DNA of 22,178 nucleotides from an uncultured Bacteroides sp. (GCA_900553815.1 USEY01000057.1:1-22178); one strand, 5' to 3'; counted from the stretch's first letter, positions 8,366 to 16,757 are shown. Notes: a model not told the origin generated them from the sequence alone. Translations and numbers: made by a program.

Positions 8366-8371
8366 ACGTTG

Positions 8372-8914
8372 TTAATGGAACTTCAACTTCTTGAAAAGGT
8401 CCCAAATGACGATGCCAGCCGTTACCGACACATTGAGCGAATGCTTGGTGCCGTATTGCGGAATTTCGATGCAGCCATCCGAGGCGTTTATCACTTCCTG
8501 CTGCACGCCTTTCACCTCGTTGCCCATCACTACGGCATATTTCCCAGAGGGGTCCAGTGTCAGGTCTTCAAGCATGATACTTCCTTCGGCCTGTTCTACG
8601 GAATAGACGGTATAGCCTTCGCGACGGAGGTTTTCAACAGCTTCCACCGCGTTATTAACATAGGTCCAGTCGACGGTGAATTCTGCGCCCAATGCAGTCT
8701 TGTGCATTTCGGGATGGGGCGGAGTGGCCGTAATGCCACACAGGTAGATGCGCTCCACGCGGAAGGCGTCGGAAGTACGGAACACCGAACCGATGTTGTG
8801 CAGGCTGCGTACATTATCGAGCACTACTACCAGCGGCAACTTTTCCACTCTCTTGAACTCTTCAGCGCTGATGCGGTTCAGCTCATTGATTTTCAGTTTA
8901 CGGTGTGTATCCAT
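8372..8914 (-). CDS. TrmH/SpoU family RNA 2'-O-methyltransferase
   Basis: S-adenosylmethionine-dependent methyltransferase of the SPOUT class, expected to methylate a ribose 2'-OH in tRNA or rRNA in the cytoplasm. All three family motifs are present in the 180-aa protein: motif 1 NVRSLHNIGSVFRTSDAF (Asn34, Arg36, Asn40), motif 2 GNEVKGV (131-137), and motif 3 IPQYGTKHSLNVSVTAG (151-167), which forms the trefoil knot. I chose the Met at 8914. The open frame runs back to 9031, but the extra 39 residues are unlike the family and overlap a TATCTTTG promoter element. The target nucleotide cannot be told from sequence. It is a single gene, divergent from the S41 peptidase across a long gap. Confidence 0.9.
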   Translation of the reverse strand: MDTHRKLKINELNRISAEEFKRVEKLPLVVVLDNVRSLHNIGSVFRTSDAFRVERIYLCGITATPPHPEMHKTALGAEFTVDWTYVNNAVEAVENLRREGYTVYSVEQAEGSIMLEDLTLDPSGKYAVVMGNEVKGVQQEVINASDGCIEIPQYGTKHSLNVSVTAGIVIWDLFKKLKFH

Positions 8915-8953
8915 CTCAAGACTATCTAATATTGTTTGTTCCGACTTTGCGGA

Positions 8954-8985
8954 CAAAGATAGGCAAAGGCGAGCGTAGTACCAAG
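8954..8985 (-). promoter_or_regulatory. promoter of the TrmH-family gene
   Basis: Minus strand: -33-like CTTG at 8985-8982, 20-bp spacer, -7 element TATCTTTG at 8961-8954, then 39 bp to the ATG at 8914. The spacing fits the Bacteroidetes consensus (TTTG, about 19-21 bp, TAnnTTTG). Its place inside the longer open frame is the main reason for the short start. Confidence 0.6.
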
Positions 8986-9031
8986 CCAAAAGCTTGCTTT
9001 TGAACGAAAGTACTGCCGAGCCGCATCCCAT

Positions 9032-10073
9032 CTTATCAAAAGATACACCATTCTATTCACATAGGTGTTAATAAGCGGTTGAAAAAACGGAGTTGCAAAG
9101 ATGACAGGAAAGGAGTAACTTTAGTTCATGTTTCAGATTTATGATTTATGATTTCAGGATTATAAAACTATCAATCATAGCTCTGCATTCATGACTCTAG
9201 TCGCTGAATTCTGAAATCTAAAATCTGAAATCCTATCGCTGGTTATTAACAATGGTAGTTATAAACATCATGTTAATAGTATATGGCAAAACAGGGTTTA
9301 TTTACTTATTTCCAAGCTGAAAACAGCCAAAGCAGGCAGTTGATAACAAGTTGATAACCCCTACCCTGTCTGCTCATAACGTTTAGACAGCAACAAACAG
9401 ACACAGACAGGACTGAATCGAGGCATCAATATACATTATATAATAAGGTGGAAAACATGACTCGAATAGAGAATATACATGCCCAATGCATAGGAATATG
9501 ACGCAATCGGAATAATGCAGGACTGCAACAGAAACATTGCACAATCCACTCACAACAGCATCCTCAAGGCGAAAAGCCGTTAACAGGGATGTTAATAACC
9601 GGTGGAAAGTGTGTCAATAGGCTGGGGAAAGAAAAATGAAAAGAATATTTGCAGAATTGAAAAGAACTCCTAATAGAAGCCTGTAACGAACATTACAAAT
9701 AAGTTACGGAAAACTTTCAAGGATAGATTCAACACGGTTTTCAGTAGCAAAACAGGGAAAAAAGGGCAGGAAGTTATTAACCTCACAAGTTATAAACAGG
9801 ATGTTAATCAAATAGCCAAGAAGCAACGGTAAATCCTTGTAACCAACTACTAAGCTGAAAAGGCTGCCGGTGGATAAGAACGGGAAAACAAAAGTCCTGT
9901 GACTAATAACTTCATGGGCAAGAAAAAACGGATTTATTTGTTCACACTATTAACCGGCTATCATCAGCATTAAAGAGTTTTTCTTTTAAAAAGAGAAATA
10001 AGAAATATATGAATGGATGTTTAAAGGAGAATAATTTGCAGGCCTTGACAGGTAGTCGTATTTGTAAATTATT
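9032..10073. other. long non-coding gap between divergent genes, rich in DnaA-box-like 9-mers
   Basis: About 1.1 kb without a credible gene on either strand. It carries repeated words of the type TGTTAATAA/TTATTAACA (9066, 9243, 9590), TTATAAACA (9259, 9790), TTGATAAC twice (9340-9357), GTTATTAACC (9773) and GGTGGATAA (9869-9877), the last one base off the DnaA box TGTGGATAA. The flanking genes point outward. It also contains the inverted repeat at 9131-9233. A replication origin, another protein-binding region or simply AT-rich intergenic drift are all possible. No RNA gene was recognised. Confidence 0.4.
9131..9233. repeat. imperfect inverted repeat built of GATTT/TTTCAG words
   Basis: The left arm (9131-9160) starts TTTCAGATTT and contains ATGATTT twice in tandem. 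The right arm (9207-9233) has CTGAAATCT and ends AAATCTGAAATCC. TTTCAGATTT at 9131-9140 and AAATCTGAAA at 9221-9230 are perfect 10-bp complements; the inner parts pair if one ATGATTT unit is skipped. Low-complexity intergenic repeat, no coding role seen. Confidence 0.6.
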
Positions 10074-10081
10074 TACTTTTG
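10074..10081 (+). promoter_or_regulatory. -7 promoter element of the S41 peptidase gene
   Basis: TACTTTTG matches TAnnTTTG and lies 73 bp before the start codon. TTGACA at 10045-10050 is upstream but 23 bp away, slightly far for a -33 element. Confidence 0.5.
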
Positions 10082-10154
10082 TGCAAAATAAGAGGAGTTA
10101 TATAAATAGCTTCTTAACCTCCTGAATAATATTAAAATCGAAACTTTATAAAGA

Positions 10155-11465
10155 ATGAACAGTATGGAAAAAAATCGTCCTTTTTGGAAAAGAGTATTGA
10201 AAATAGCAGGTATTGTGGTGCTGGTACTTTTGCTTGCGTTTGGTGGTCTGGTAGGTTATGCCTATTACAAGTATCAACAAGACAATCAGGAGGCTGAGTT
10301 CTGTTATCTACCCGATTTGACTCTGACTCCCGACCAGTTTGCCGCCGACTTCGAGGAGATTCACCGGCTGACAGTGGAGAACTATTCGCTTTACCGGAAA
10401 AAAGGGATAAATATGGATTCTCTTTACCGTGCTTTTGCGCCTCGAGTGTCGCAAGCGAAAGAAGTGACAGAATATGGTCTGTTGGTGCAGGAATACGTGG
10501 CGGCACTGCGTGCAGGCCATGCCAACACTTGTTTTCGCACGTACACTGCCAGAATCGTGCCTGAGGTTATCAACGACTCGTTGTTTATAAGTCGTCCAAA
10601 CCGTTATTTGTTGGATGCCGGTTTTCGTGATAAAGACCGCATTCTGGCTGTGGATTCCATTCCGGTAAAGCAATGGATAGCCCGGAATGAGAAATATTTT
10701 TGCGGTTCTACGGTTTCTGACCGTCATTATCGTTCGGCAAAAAATGTGCTTCGAAGTTATGCCGACACAGTGCATCACTATACCGTGCAACGTGGTGCCG
10801 ATACGCTGACGTTGAATCTGCAACTACGTCGGTCTGATTATTTTCCTGCTGAGGAGCAGCCTGCCGTAGAAGCCCGGGTACTGGATGACAGCATCGGTTA
10901 CCTGGCTATCAATACCATGATGTCGCCTGTCATGGAAGAGTTTGCCACATGCTATCCCACGGTGAGCCATCTGCCCTATCTTATTGTGGACGTCCGTGGC
11001 AACGGTGGCGGAAGCAGTATGAATGGTGTGCATTTGTGTGAGTATTTCATCCGTCGTCCGCAGCCTCATTGTCTTTCCACTTCCCGTCAGCTGAAACCTT
11101 CCGACGATGCTTACCGCGGACGGGTGTTTTTATTGGTTGGACCGACTACTTTTTCGGCTGCTGAAAGTTTTACCATTGATATGAAAGAGAGCGGCAACGT
11201 GACGCTGGTAGGTGAGCCTACTGCTGGAGATACGGGCAACGGACCGAAGAATTTCTGCACTTCGTATGGCACCTGGTTGCGTCTTCCTACCCGTGAACCG
11301 GGGTATTCTTCCAAGGGATTTCCGTTGGAAGGAGAAGGCGTTGTTCCTCACTACACCGTGCCTTTTACTGTGGATGACTTCATGCACGGACGGGACACGC
11401 AAATGGAGTTTGTGAAGAAACTGATAGCTTCGGGCGACACTATTTTACCAGTTGCCGTTGAGTAG
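10155..11465 (+). CDS. membrane-anchored S41 family peptidase (tail-specific protease-like)
   Basis: Probable serine protease of family S41, anchored in the inner membrane with the catalytic part in the periplasm. One N-terminal membrane helix spans about 15-38 behind a basic stretch. A loop-rich middle region (about 55-240) includes a PDZ-like segment ([14 protein letters not shown] near 161-174). The C-terminal catalytic domain shows DVRGNGGG (279-286) and the nucleophile region [11 protein letters not shown], with Ser334 as likely nucleophile and Glu337 in the conserved downstream position, then GEPTAGDTG. Length 436 aa. The second Met (codon 4) is an alternative start. No operon partner: nadA follows after 276 bp with its own promoter element. 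The substrate is unknown; family membership is clear from the G-N-G-G and S-x-x-E motifs. Confidence 0.87.
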   Translation: MNSMEKNRPFWKRVLKIAGIVVLVLLLAFGGLVGYAYYKYQQDNQEAEFCYLPDLTLTPDQFAADFEEIHRLTVENYSLYRKKGINMDSLYRAFAPRVSQAKEVTEYGLLVQEYVAALRAGHANTCFRTYTARIVPEVINDSLFISRPNRYLLDAGFRDKDRILAVDSIPVKQWIARNEKYFCGSTVSDRHYRSAKNVLRSYADTVHHYTVQRGADTLTLNLQLRRSDYFPAEEQPAVEARVLDDSIGYLAINTMMSPVMEEFATCYPTVSHLPYLIVDVRGNGGGSSMNGVHLCEYFIRRPQPHCLSTSRQLKPSDDAYRGRVFLLVGPTTFSAAESFTIDMKESGNVTLVGEPTAGDTGNGPKNFCTSYGTWLRLPTREPGYSSKGFPLEGEGVVPHYTVPFTVDDFMHGRDTQMEFVKKLIASGDTILPVAVE

Positions 11466-11492
11466 CTGTGATTCTGAATATACTGTACAGGT

Positions 11493-11712
11493 TGTTAATA
11501 TTTCGTTGATAAGTGTGTTGATAATCGGTTAATAATAGGTTAATAATGTACGTTTGGATTCCTGATAACCGGGAACCAAATGTGCATTACTTGTTGATAA
11601 TCTTTAGAACGTCTTTTTTAGTAAATTGGAAAAAGCTGTGTAAATCAGCTATATTTATAGTAAATATCTCCCAAAGTTATTAACTTTGCATATTATGAAC
11701 AGGTGTTGATAA
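11493..11712. repeat. cluster of TGTTGATAA / GGTTAATAA words upstream of nadA
   Basis: TGTTGATAA occurs three times in the same orientation (11516-11524, 11592-11600, 11704-11712), GGTTAATAA twice 11 bp apart (11527-11535, 11538-11546), and TGTTAATAT at 11493. TTATTAACT lies nearby at 11678. TGTTGATAA differs from the DnaA box TGTGGATAA at one base. The 276-bp gap has no gene. Confidence 0.6.
11681..11688 (+). promoter_or_regulatory. -7 promoter element of nadA
   Basis: TAACTTTG followed by CA matches TAnnTTTG. It is 53 bp before the chosen ATG at 11742. A transcript from here would start near 11694, leaving the earlier ATG at 11703 almost without leader, which favours the downstream start. 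Confidence 0.55.
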
Positions 11713-11741
11713 CAATATATGGTATATATAAACGTAGAATT

Positions 11742-12668
11742 ATGGATAATCTGAAAGAAGCTATCAAGCAACTGAAAAAGGAGAAGAACGCAGTGATTCT
11801 GGGACATTACTACCAGAGAGGCGAGATTCAGGATATTGCCGACTTTGTGGGCGACAGCCTGGCACTGGCACAGTGGGCGGCTAAGACGGATGCTGATATC
11901 ATCGTGATGTGTGGTGTGCACTTCATGGGTGAAACGGCCAAGGTGCTTTGTCCCGACAAGAAGGTGTTGGTGCCCGATATGGCAGCCGGCTGTTCACTGG
12001 CCGACAGCTGTCCGGCCGATGAGTTTGCCGAGTTTGTAAAGGCACATCCGGGCTATACGGTGATTTCATACGTCAACACAACAGCTGCCGTAAAGGCGGT
12101 GACCGATGTGGTAGTGACTTCGACCAATGCACGTCAGATTGTGGAAAGTTTCCCACAGGACGAAAAGATAATCTTCGGTCCTGACCGCAACCTGGGTGGA
12201 TATATCAACGCGGTGACAGGCCGCAATATGCTGCTGTGGAACGGTGCATGCCACGTGCACGAACAGTTCTCGGTGGAAAAGATTGTGGAACTGAAGAAGG
12301 AGCATCCGGGTGCCGTGGTACTGGCTCATCCCGAGTGCAAGGGTGCGTTGCTGAAACTGGCCGATGTAGTAGGTTCTACGGCGGCGCTGCTGAAGTATGC
12401 CGTGGCTCATCCTGAGAAGGAATACATTGTGGCTACCGAGGCCGGCATTCTGAACGAAATGTGCAAACAATGTCCCGATACGACCTTCATCCCTGCCCCA
12501 CCCGCCGATAGCACGTGTGCCTGCAACGAATGCAGCTACATGCGCCTGAACACGCTGGAGAAACTGTATGACTGCCTGAAAAACGAGACTCCGGAGATTA
12601 CGGTAGACCCTGAAGTGGCCGAAAAGGCGGTGAGACCTATCAAACGGATGCTGGAGCTGAGCAAGTAA
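11742..12668 (+). CDS. nadA: quinolinate synthase NadA
   Basis: [4Fe-4S] enzyme that condenses iminoaspartate with dihydroxyacetone phosphate to quinolinate, the de novo entry into NAD synthesis. The 308-aa protein shows the family start AVILGHYYQRGEIQDIADFVGDSL region (18-40), MCGVHFMGETAKVL, and three cluster cysteines: Cys84 (AAGCSLAD), Cys170 (NGACHVHE) and Cys264 (CNECSYMRLNTLE), each in the conserved context. An extra CxCxxC arrangement (259-264) precedes the last one. I chose the Met at 11742: the frame opens at 11703, but the first 13 residues are not family-like and lie next to the promoter element. No nadB or nadC is adjacent in this window. Confidence 0.95.
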   Translation: MDNLKEAIKQLKKEKNAVILGHYYQRGEIQDIADFVGDSLALAQWAAKTDADIIVMCGVHFMGETAKVLCPDKKVLVPDMAAGCSLADSCPADEFAEFVKAHPGYTVISYVNTTAAVKAVTDVVVTSTNARQIVESFPQDEKIIFGPDRNLGGYINAVTGRNMLLWNGACHVHEQFSVEKIVELKKEHPGAVVLAHPECKGALLKLADVVGSTAALLKYAVAHPEKEYIVATEAGILNEMCKQCPDTTFIPAPPADSTCACNECSYMRLNTLEKLYDCLKNETPEITVDPEVAEKAVRPIKRMLELSK

Positions 12669-12680
12669 TTCAGTAATTTA

Positions 12681-12809
12681 GTGGTAAGTGGCGTGATTCA
12701 GCGGTAAGTGGTAAGCAAAGGAAACTTGTAGCTCTACTGACCACTTATCACTGATCGCTAACCGCTTACTATTAACTGCTTATCACTAACCACAGACCGC
12801 TTACCGCTG
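12681..12809. repeat. inverted-repeat block between convergent nadA and PorZ-like gene
   Basis: The left side holds GTGGTAAGTGG (12681-12691) and CAGCGGTAAG (12699-12708). The right side holds CCACTTATCAC (12741-12751) and CTTACCGCTG (12800-12809). The second pair is a perfect 10-bp inverted repeat and the first pair has one mismatch. The right arm is a run of degenerate TAACCGCTTA / TATCACTAAC words. Lying between two gene ends, it may act as a bidirectional terminator. TTAACTGCTTATCAC (12772-12786) resembles the 22-bp repeat unit seen at 21657 in inverse orientation. Confidence 0.65.
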
Positions 12810-12812
12810 TTT

Positions 12813-14843
12813 TCATCTGATAACCACAATCTTCGTCACAATCCCTTCCTTTCCCTCCTGGTTGCTGGCCAGCACCATGTAGACGCCTGAGGGCACTCTC
12901 CTGCCCTGGCTGTCGCAACCGTTCCACACAAACTGTCCTCCTATGGAAGTTCCCTGATAGACCAGATGTCCGGCCACGGTGACTATCTTCACGTCGCTGT
13001 CGTACATCATGCCGGTCACGGTTATGGGACCGCTGTATTCCGGCCTTACGGGGTTGGGATAAGCTCTTACCTGCCCTTCCTCGAACGAGCTGGCGCCCTC
13101 AGTGGCATCGCTTTGATAAGAAACCAACCCTTTCGACGTGCCAATGAATACTTCGCCCGTACGTGGATGAATGGCCAGCGAAGTGATGCTGTTGGACAGC
13201 AGGGGACTGTTGTCCTCTGTGAAGTGTTCAATGGTCTCTGTACCGTCTTCGCTGAGCAGGTAGAGTCCGCTGCTTTCGGTTCCTATCCATTTTCGGTTGC
13301 CGCCGTCTATGGCAATGGCATTGACAGTTTCGTTTTCCAGCAGGTAGTCGGCCAGATTGGTGCCGTCGTTGCGTGCCACCTTGACCTGCGTACAGCGGAA
13401 GTCATCGTCGAAGAAGCGTGACGGATTGCCGAGCACCAGCGGCCCCTTGTTGGTGCCAATCCAGATGGTGCCTTCCCGGTCTTCGGCTATGCAGTAGACG
13501 GCCCGCTGGTCGAGCAAGGTACCGTCCTGGTTGGTAAAGCGCGTAAGGAAACGGTGCTGGTCGTCCGATTCGTCGTCTATGGTTCCGTTATAGTTCAAGC
13601 AGAACAATCCACCCGATTCTATGCGCGAGGAGGTGGCCCAGAGCCATCCGCGGCGGTCTATGATAGTACGCCCGAAGTTGCTGGCTGACGATGCTTCGGG
13701 AAATTCAAAACTCTTCCATTCGCCGTTGTTCTTCAGCACATGTACGGCATGGCGGGCTTCGCTGTTCACCATCCACAGGTTGTTTTCACTGTCGTATATC
13801 AGACCGTTGATGCGCACATAGTTCTGTTCGGCTTCATAGCCTGGCAGGGCAGTCTCCAGCGGGCTGTTGTGCATGCTGTACCAGTTGGTAAACTTCCCGT
13901 CCTTGAATTCATAGATGCCTTCGCCGGCCGATGCGGCAAAGTGGTGGGTTTCGTCTTGCGGGTCCTGTGCCACGCAGTTGATGTCAAGGTAAGCTTGTCC
14001 GGTCTGCTGGCTGATACCTTCCTCCTGGAAGCTGTCCCAGTGTCCGTCGGCGTACGTCATGATGGTACCTGTCCTGCGCAGTCGGTCGGCAATGTGTCCG
14101 CCGCCGGCAATGAACAGTTTTTCTCCGGTAAAGTTCATCCAATAAGGCCAGTTTTGTCGGGGGCTGTCGGGGGTAATGCCTTCAGGCACTTCCGCTTTGA
14201 AGGGAACATCGGTGTGTTGGGCCAGAAATTCACTGGTGTCATCGCCCAGTTTGGTCCAGTTGTTCATATCCAGCAGGTTGTCGCCCAGTTGTCCGCTGTA
14301 CAGGCCGCGTTCGGTAGCAGCCGTGAGCTGGATGTCGGTAGCCTCGCAGGCGGCCACGTTGCAACCGAAGTTGTAGAAGTTGCTGATTTCTTTCTTTTTC
14401 AGGTTTATTTCCAGTATGCCCGAGGCGGTAGAAAGGTAGGCACGTTCGTGCAGGAAACAGATGTGGTTCACTTGCTTGGCCGTCAGGCTGGTCTTATTCT
14501 TGAATTCGGGCAGGTTGTACACGTCTTCGTCGCCGGTCAGCAGGTCAATGTTGGCGTTGGTGTAGACGATGACCAGCGTGCTGTATTCCGGCTGCCAGCC
14601 TATGAAGTAGATGTCCGTATCGCTCAGCGGAGCGGCTTTGCTGTAAGTTTGCAGGCTGTTGTCTTCCTGGTCGTAGCTGTACAGGCCACCGTTGGCCAGT
14701 ATGAACAGGCGGTGTCCGGCAGATTCACATCGGGTAGGGTTGTGGTAGGAGAGGTGTGTTTGCCAGTTACCGATGGCACGTTGTGCTTTTACGGGCAATA
14801 CGATTGACAGAAGCAGGATACAAAACAGGACGGCTTGTTTCAT
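12813..14843 (-). CDS. PorZ-like two-propeller protein with type IX sorting-like C-terminal domain
   Basis: Exported protein of 676 aa with signal peptide 1-20 (cut after VKA). Most of it is beta-propeller sequence of the two-component-regulator type. Visible blades include GGLYSYDQEDNSLQTY, TIWIGTNKGPLVL, KWIGTESSGLYLL and VFIGTSKGLVSY. The last 82 residues (from YPNPVRP at 595 through WNGCDSQGRRVPSGVY to the end) have the form of a type IX secretion C-terminal domain. This layout, two propellers plus such a domain, is that of PorZ of Porphyromonas gingivalis, a surface component that helps attach anionic lipopolysaccharide to secreted proteins. Whether it serves a type IX system here is unknown, as no other por gene is in the window. 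It is 169 bp downstream of rdgB, same strand. Confidence 0.75.
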   Translation of the reverse strand: MKQAVLFCILLLSIVLPVKAQRAIGNWQTHLSYHNPTRCESAGHRLFILANGGLYSYDQEDNSLQTYSKAAPLSDTDIYFIGWQPEYSTLVIVYTNANIDLLTGDEDVYNLPEFKNKTSLTAKQVNHICFLHERAYLSTASGILEINLKKKEISNFYNFGCNVAACEATDIQLTAATERGLYSGQLGDNLLDMNNWTKLGDDTSEFLAQHTDVPFKAEVPEGITPDSPRQNWPYWMNFTGEKLFIAGGGHIADRLRRTGTIMTYADGHWDSFQEEGISQQTGQAYLDINCVAQDPQDETHHFAASAGEGIYEFKDGKFTNWYSMHNSPLETALPGYEAEQNYVRINGLIYDSENNLWMVNSEARHAVHVLKNNGEWKSFEFPEASSASNFGRTIIDRRGWLWATSSRIESGGLFCLNYNGTIDDESDDQHRFLTRFTNQDGTLLDQRAVYCIAEDREGTIWIGTNKGPLVLGNPSRFFDDDFRCTQVKVARNDGTNLADYLLENETVNAIAIDGGNRKWIGTESSGLYLLSEDGTETIEHFTEDNSPLLSNSITSLAIHPRTGEVFIGTSKGLVSYQSDATEGASSFEEGQVRAYPNPVRPEYSGPITVTGMMYDSDVKIVTVAGHLVYQGTSIGGQFVWNGCDSQGRRVPSGVYMVLASNQEGKEGIVTKIVVIR

Positions 14844-14924
14844 GGCTGACAGCAGTAGAGTGGGACAGGGTAGAGGTGTGTGGTAGAATCAAGGTAAATG
14901 AGGAAGTAGGTTTCTGCCGATTCC

Positions 14925-14960
14925 TGCAAGTGCCAGGCCGGTTAAGCCCGGGCACTTGCA
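14925..14960. repeat. 10-bp perfect inverted repeat between rdgB and the PorZ-like gene
   Basis: TGCAAGTGCC (14925-14934) and GGCACTTGCA (14951-14960) flank a GC-rich 16-nt spacer. No T-run follows on either strand, so a simple Rho-independent terminator is unlikely. It may be an mRNA hairpin in the rdgB-PorZ transcript or a protein-binding site. Confidence 0.55.
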
Positions 14961-15012
14961 AGATTTCAGCAGTTGTGTATGTTGTCTGCCGGTGGCAGTC
15001 TTTTCCGTAATG

Positions 15013-15591
15013 TCAGAGTGTGTGCAGGAATTTACACAGTTTTCCTACGGCTTTGGCCCGGTGACTGATTTTGTTTTTTTCTTCGCTTCCCATTTCGGCA
15101 AATGTCTGCGTGTATCCTTCGGGAACAAAGATAGGGTCGTAGCCGAATCCGGCGTTTCCTTTTCTCTGCTTGATGATTTCTCCCTTTACAATGCCTTCAA
15201 ACAGGTGTTCCTTGCCTTCAATGATGAGTGCGAAGATGGTTCTGAACTGAGCTTTCCGGTTTTCCACTCCTTCCAGTTCGTGCAGAAGTTTCTTCATGTT
15301 GGCCTCCGAATTGTGTTCCTCGCCGGCATAGCGTGCCGAATAAACGCCGGGAGCTCCGTTGAGTGCTTCCACTTCAAGGCCCGTGTCGTCGGCAAAGCAG
15401 TTTATGTGGTAATTTTCGTAAATATACCTTGCCTTCAGCAGCGCATTTCCTTCCAGTGTGGTTTCTGTTTCAGGAATATCGGCCGAACATTTTATGTCCT
15501 TCATGCTGAGCAATTCTATCTTGTCGCCCAGCAAGGCTTTTACTTCTTCCAGCTTATGTGCATTGTTGGTTGCAAAAACAAATTTTTTCAT
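15013..15591 (-). CDS. rdgB: non-canonical purine NTP pyrophosphatase (RdgB/HAM1)
   Basis: Hydrolyses dITP, dXTP and ITP to monophosphates and so keeps deaminated purines out of DNA and RNA. The 192-aa protein carries every family block: [12 protein letters not shown] at the N-terminus (substrate loop), [32 protein letters not shown] with catalytic Asp69, GFGYDPIF (148-155), and the base-recognition SHR (176-178). I chose the Met at 15591. The frame opens 33 bp earlier, but [10 protein letters not shown] is the standard start. It lies 244 bp downstream of the yitT-like gene. That gap is purine-rich on the minus strand and shows no gene, so rdgB may have its own promoter, though no clear element is seen. 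Confidence 0.95.
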   Translation of the reverse strand: MKKFVFATNNAHKLEEVKALLGDKIELLSMKDIKCSADIPETETTLEGNALLKARYIYENYHINCFADDTGLEVEALNGAPGVYSARYAGEEHNSEANMKKLLHELEGVENRKAQFRTIFALIIEGKEHLFEGIVKGEIIKQRKGNAGFGYDPIFVPEGYTQTFAEMGSEEKNKISHRAKAVGKLCKFLHTL

Positions 15592-15835
15592 TGTATATAG
15601 GTCCGTTAGTTGTGATCTAATCAAATTGTTGAGAGCATCCGTTTTTCTCTTTCAATGCGTTTTTCCTGGTTTACTCTTCTGTTAGTCCTGCATTCTTTTC
15701 CTGTTTGTTCTGACGATGGTTTGTTCAGAATCTTCTTACATGATGTTTCAGTAGTAGTTTGGTGTTTTCTTTGTTTGGCTATTATCGTGTCGGTTGTTTC
15801 CTTTTGCAGGTCATTTGCTTGTTTTCCGGTTGGTT

Positions 15836-16738
15836 TTACTTCACTTTCAGTCTGTCAAATCCTTCACCGTATACACCGATAACTGAACTTTGTGAGATGA
15901 AAGCGTTGGGGTCTATGTCCTTCACCAGTCGGAATATTTGTACCGATTGGCGTTTATAGGCCAGAACGACGAGCACTTTCACATGGTTCTTGCTGTACCA
16001 GCCAATACCGTCGAGCACGGTCACACCACGGTGTGTTTCCTTGTTGATGCGGTCGGCTATCTTCTCGTATTCCTTGGAGAATATGAAGAACTGAACCGAT
16101 TGGCGGGCACTGTTTACCACATAATCCAGCACGAAACCGATGATGAACAGGGTGACAAAGCCGAATATGACACGGCGCCAGTCGTTGAAAATGAAGTAGC
16201 AGGAGCTGATAATCAGGAAATCACAGGCCATAATCATCTTTCCCAACGTCACATCCTTGTATTTGTGAACGATGGCAGCGATGATATCCGTACCTCCTGT
16301 ACTACCGTTCTGGTTGAACACAATACCCAGTCCAAAACCACACATGCTGGCGCCTATCAGACATGCCATGAAGTCTTGTCCCGGTCCTAAGACCTGCGGG
16401 AAAGTTCCATCCGGATTCTTTACCAGCCATTGACAGAATTCGAGCAGCAGTGTCAGGGCTATGATAGCATACGTGGTTTTGATACTGAATTTTGGTCCCA
16501 GTATTTTTATGGCAAAGGTCATCAGTACTGCATTAATGATGAAGTAGGAATACTGTATAGGAAACCCCGTAGCATAGTAAATGATGGCTCCTATACCGGT
16601 AGTTCCTCCCGTTGTAATCTGATAGGGGATAAGGAACACTGCCCATGCTAATGCATAGCTGATAAGCCCTATGGTGATAAGGGTATAGTCCTTCACTTCC
16701 TGAAGTAGGGCTGCTTTTTTCAAACCTGTGATTGCCAT
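15836..16738 (-). CDS. YitT family membrane protein with C-terminal DUF2179
   Basis: Integral inner-membrane protein of unknown function. About five to six hydrophobic helices fill residues 18-215, including the conserved glycine-rich stretch ITTGGTTGIGAIIYY (41-55) and NQNGSTGGTDIIAAI (142-156), both typical of YitT. A soluble C-terminal DUF2179 domain follows (about 220-292, VTVLDGIGWYSK and VLVVLAYKRQ). Length 300 aa is normal for the family. It starts 19 bp after leuS ends, so the two are almost certainly cotranscribed, but the pairing does not tell a function. Transport has been proposed for the family without firm proof. Confidence 0.88.
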   Translation of the reverse strand: MAITGLKKAALLQEVKDYTLITIGLISYALAWAVFLIPYQITTGGTTGIGAIIYYATGFPIQYSYFIINAVLMTFAIKILGPKFSIKTTYAIIALTLLLEFCQWLVKNPDGTFPQVLGPGQDFMACLIGASMCGFGLGIVFNQNGSTGGTDIIAAIVHKYKDVTLGKMIMACDFLIISSCYFIFNDWRRVIFGFVTLFIIGFVLDYVVNSARQSVQFFIFSKEYEKIADRINKETHRGVTVLDGIGWYSKNHVKVLVVLAYKRQSVQIFRLVKDIDPNAFISQSSVIGVYGEGFDRLKVK

Positions 16739-16757
16739 AACTGAAAGTATATATGTC

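Noticed and set aside
8264..8929. Plus-strand open frame over the TrmH-family gene
   Set aside because: The minus-strand frame has all three SpoU motifs; the plus-strand product has none.
8915..9031. N-terminal extension of the TrmH-family frame by 39 residues
   Set aside because: Not family-like and overlaps the TATCTTTG promoter element; the Met at 8914 fits better.
13740..14807. Plus-strand open frame of 355 codons opposite the PorZ-like gene
   Set aside because: Shadow of a gene with signal peptide, propeller blades and C-terminal domain on the other strand.
15592..15835. Small genes in the yitT-like to rdgB gap
   Set aside because: The plus-strand frames (for example 15655-15882) run into the yitT-like gene and are low-complexity; minus-strand frames are under 15 codons.
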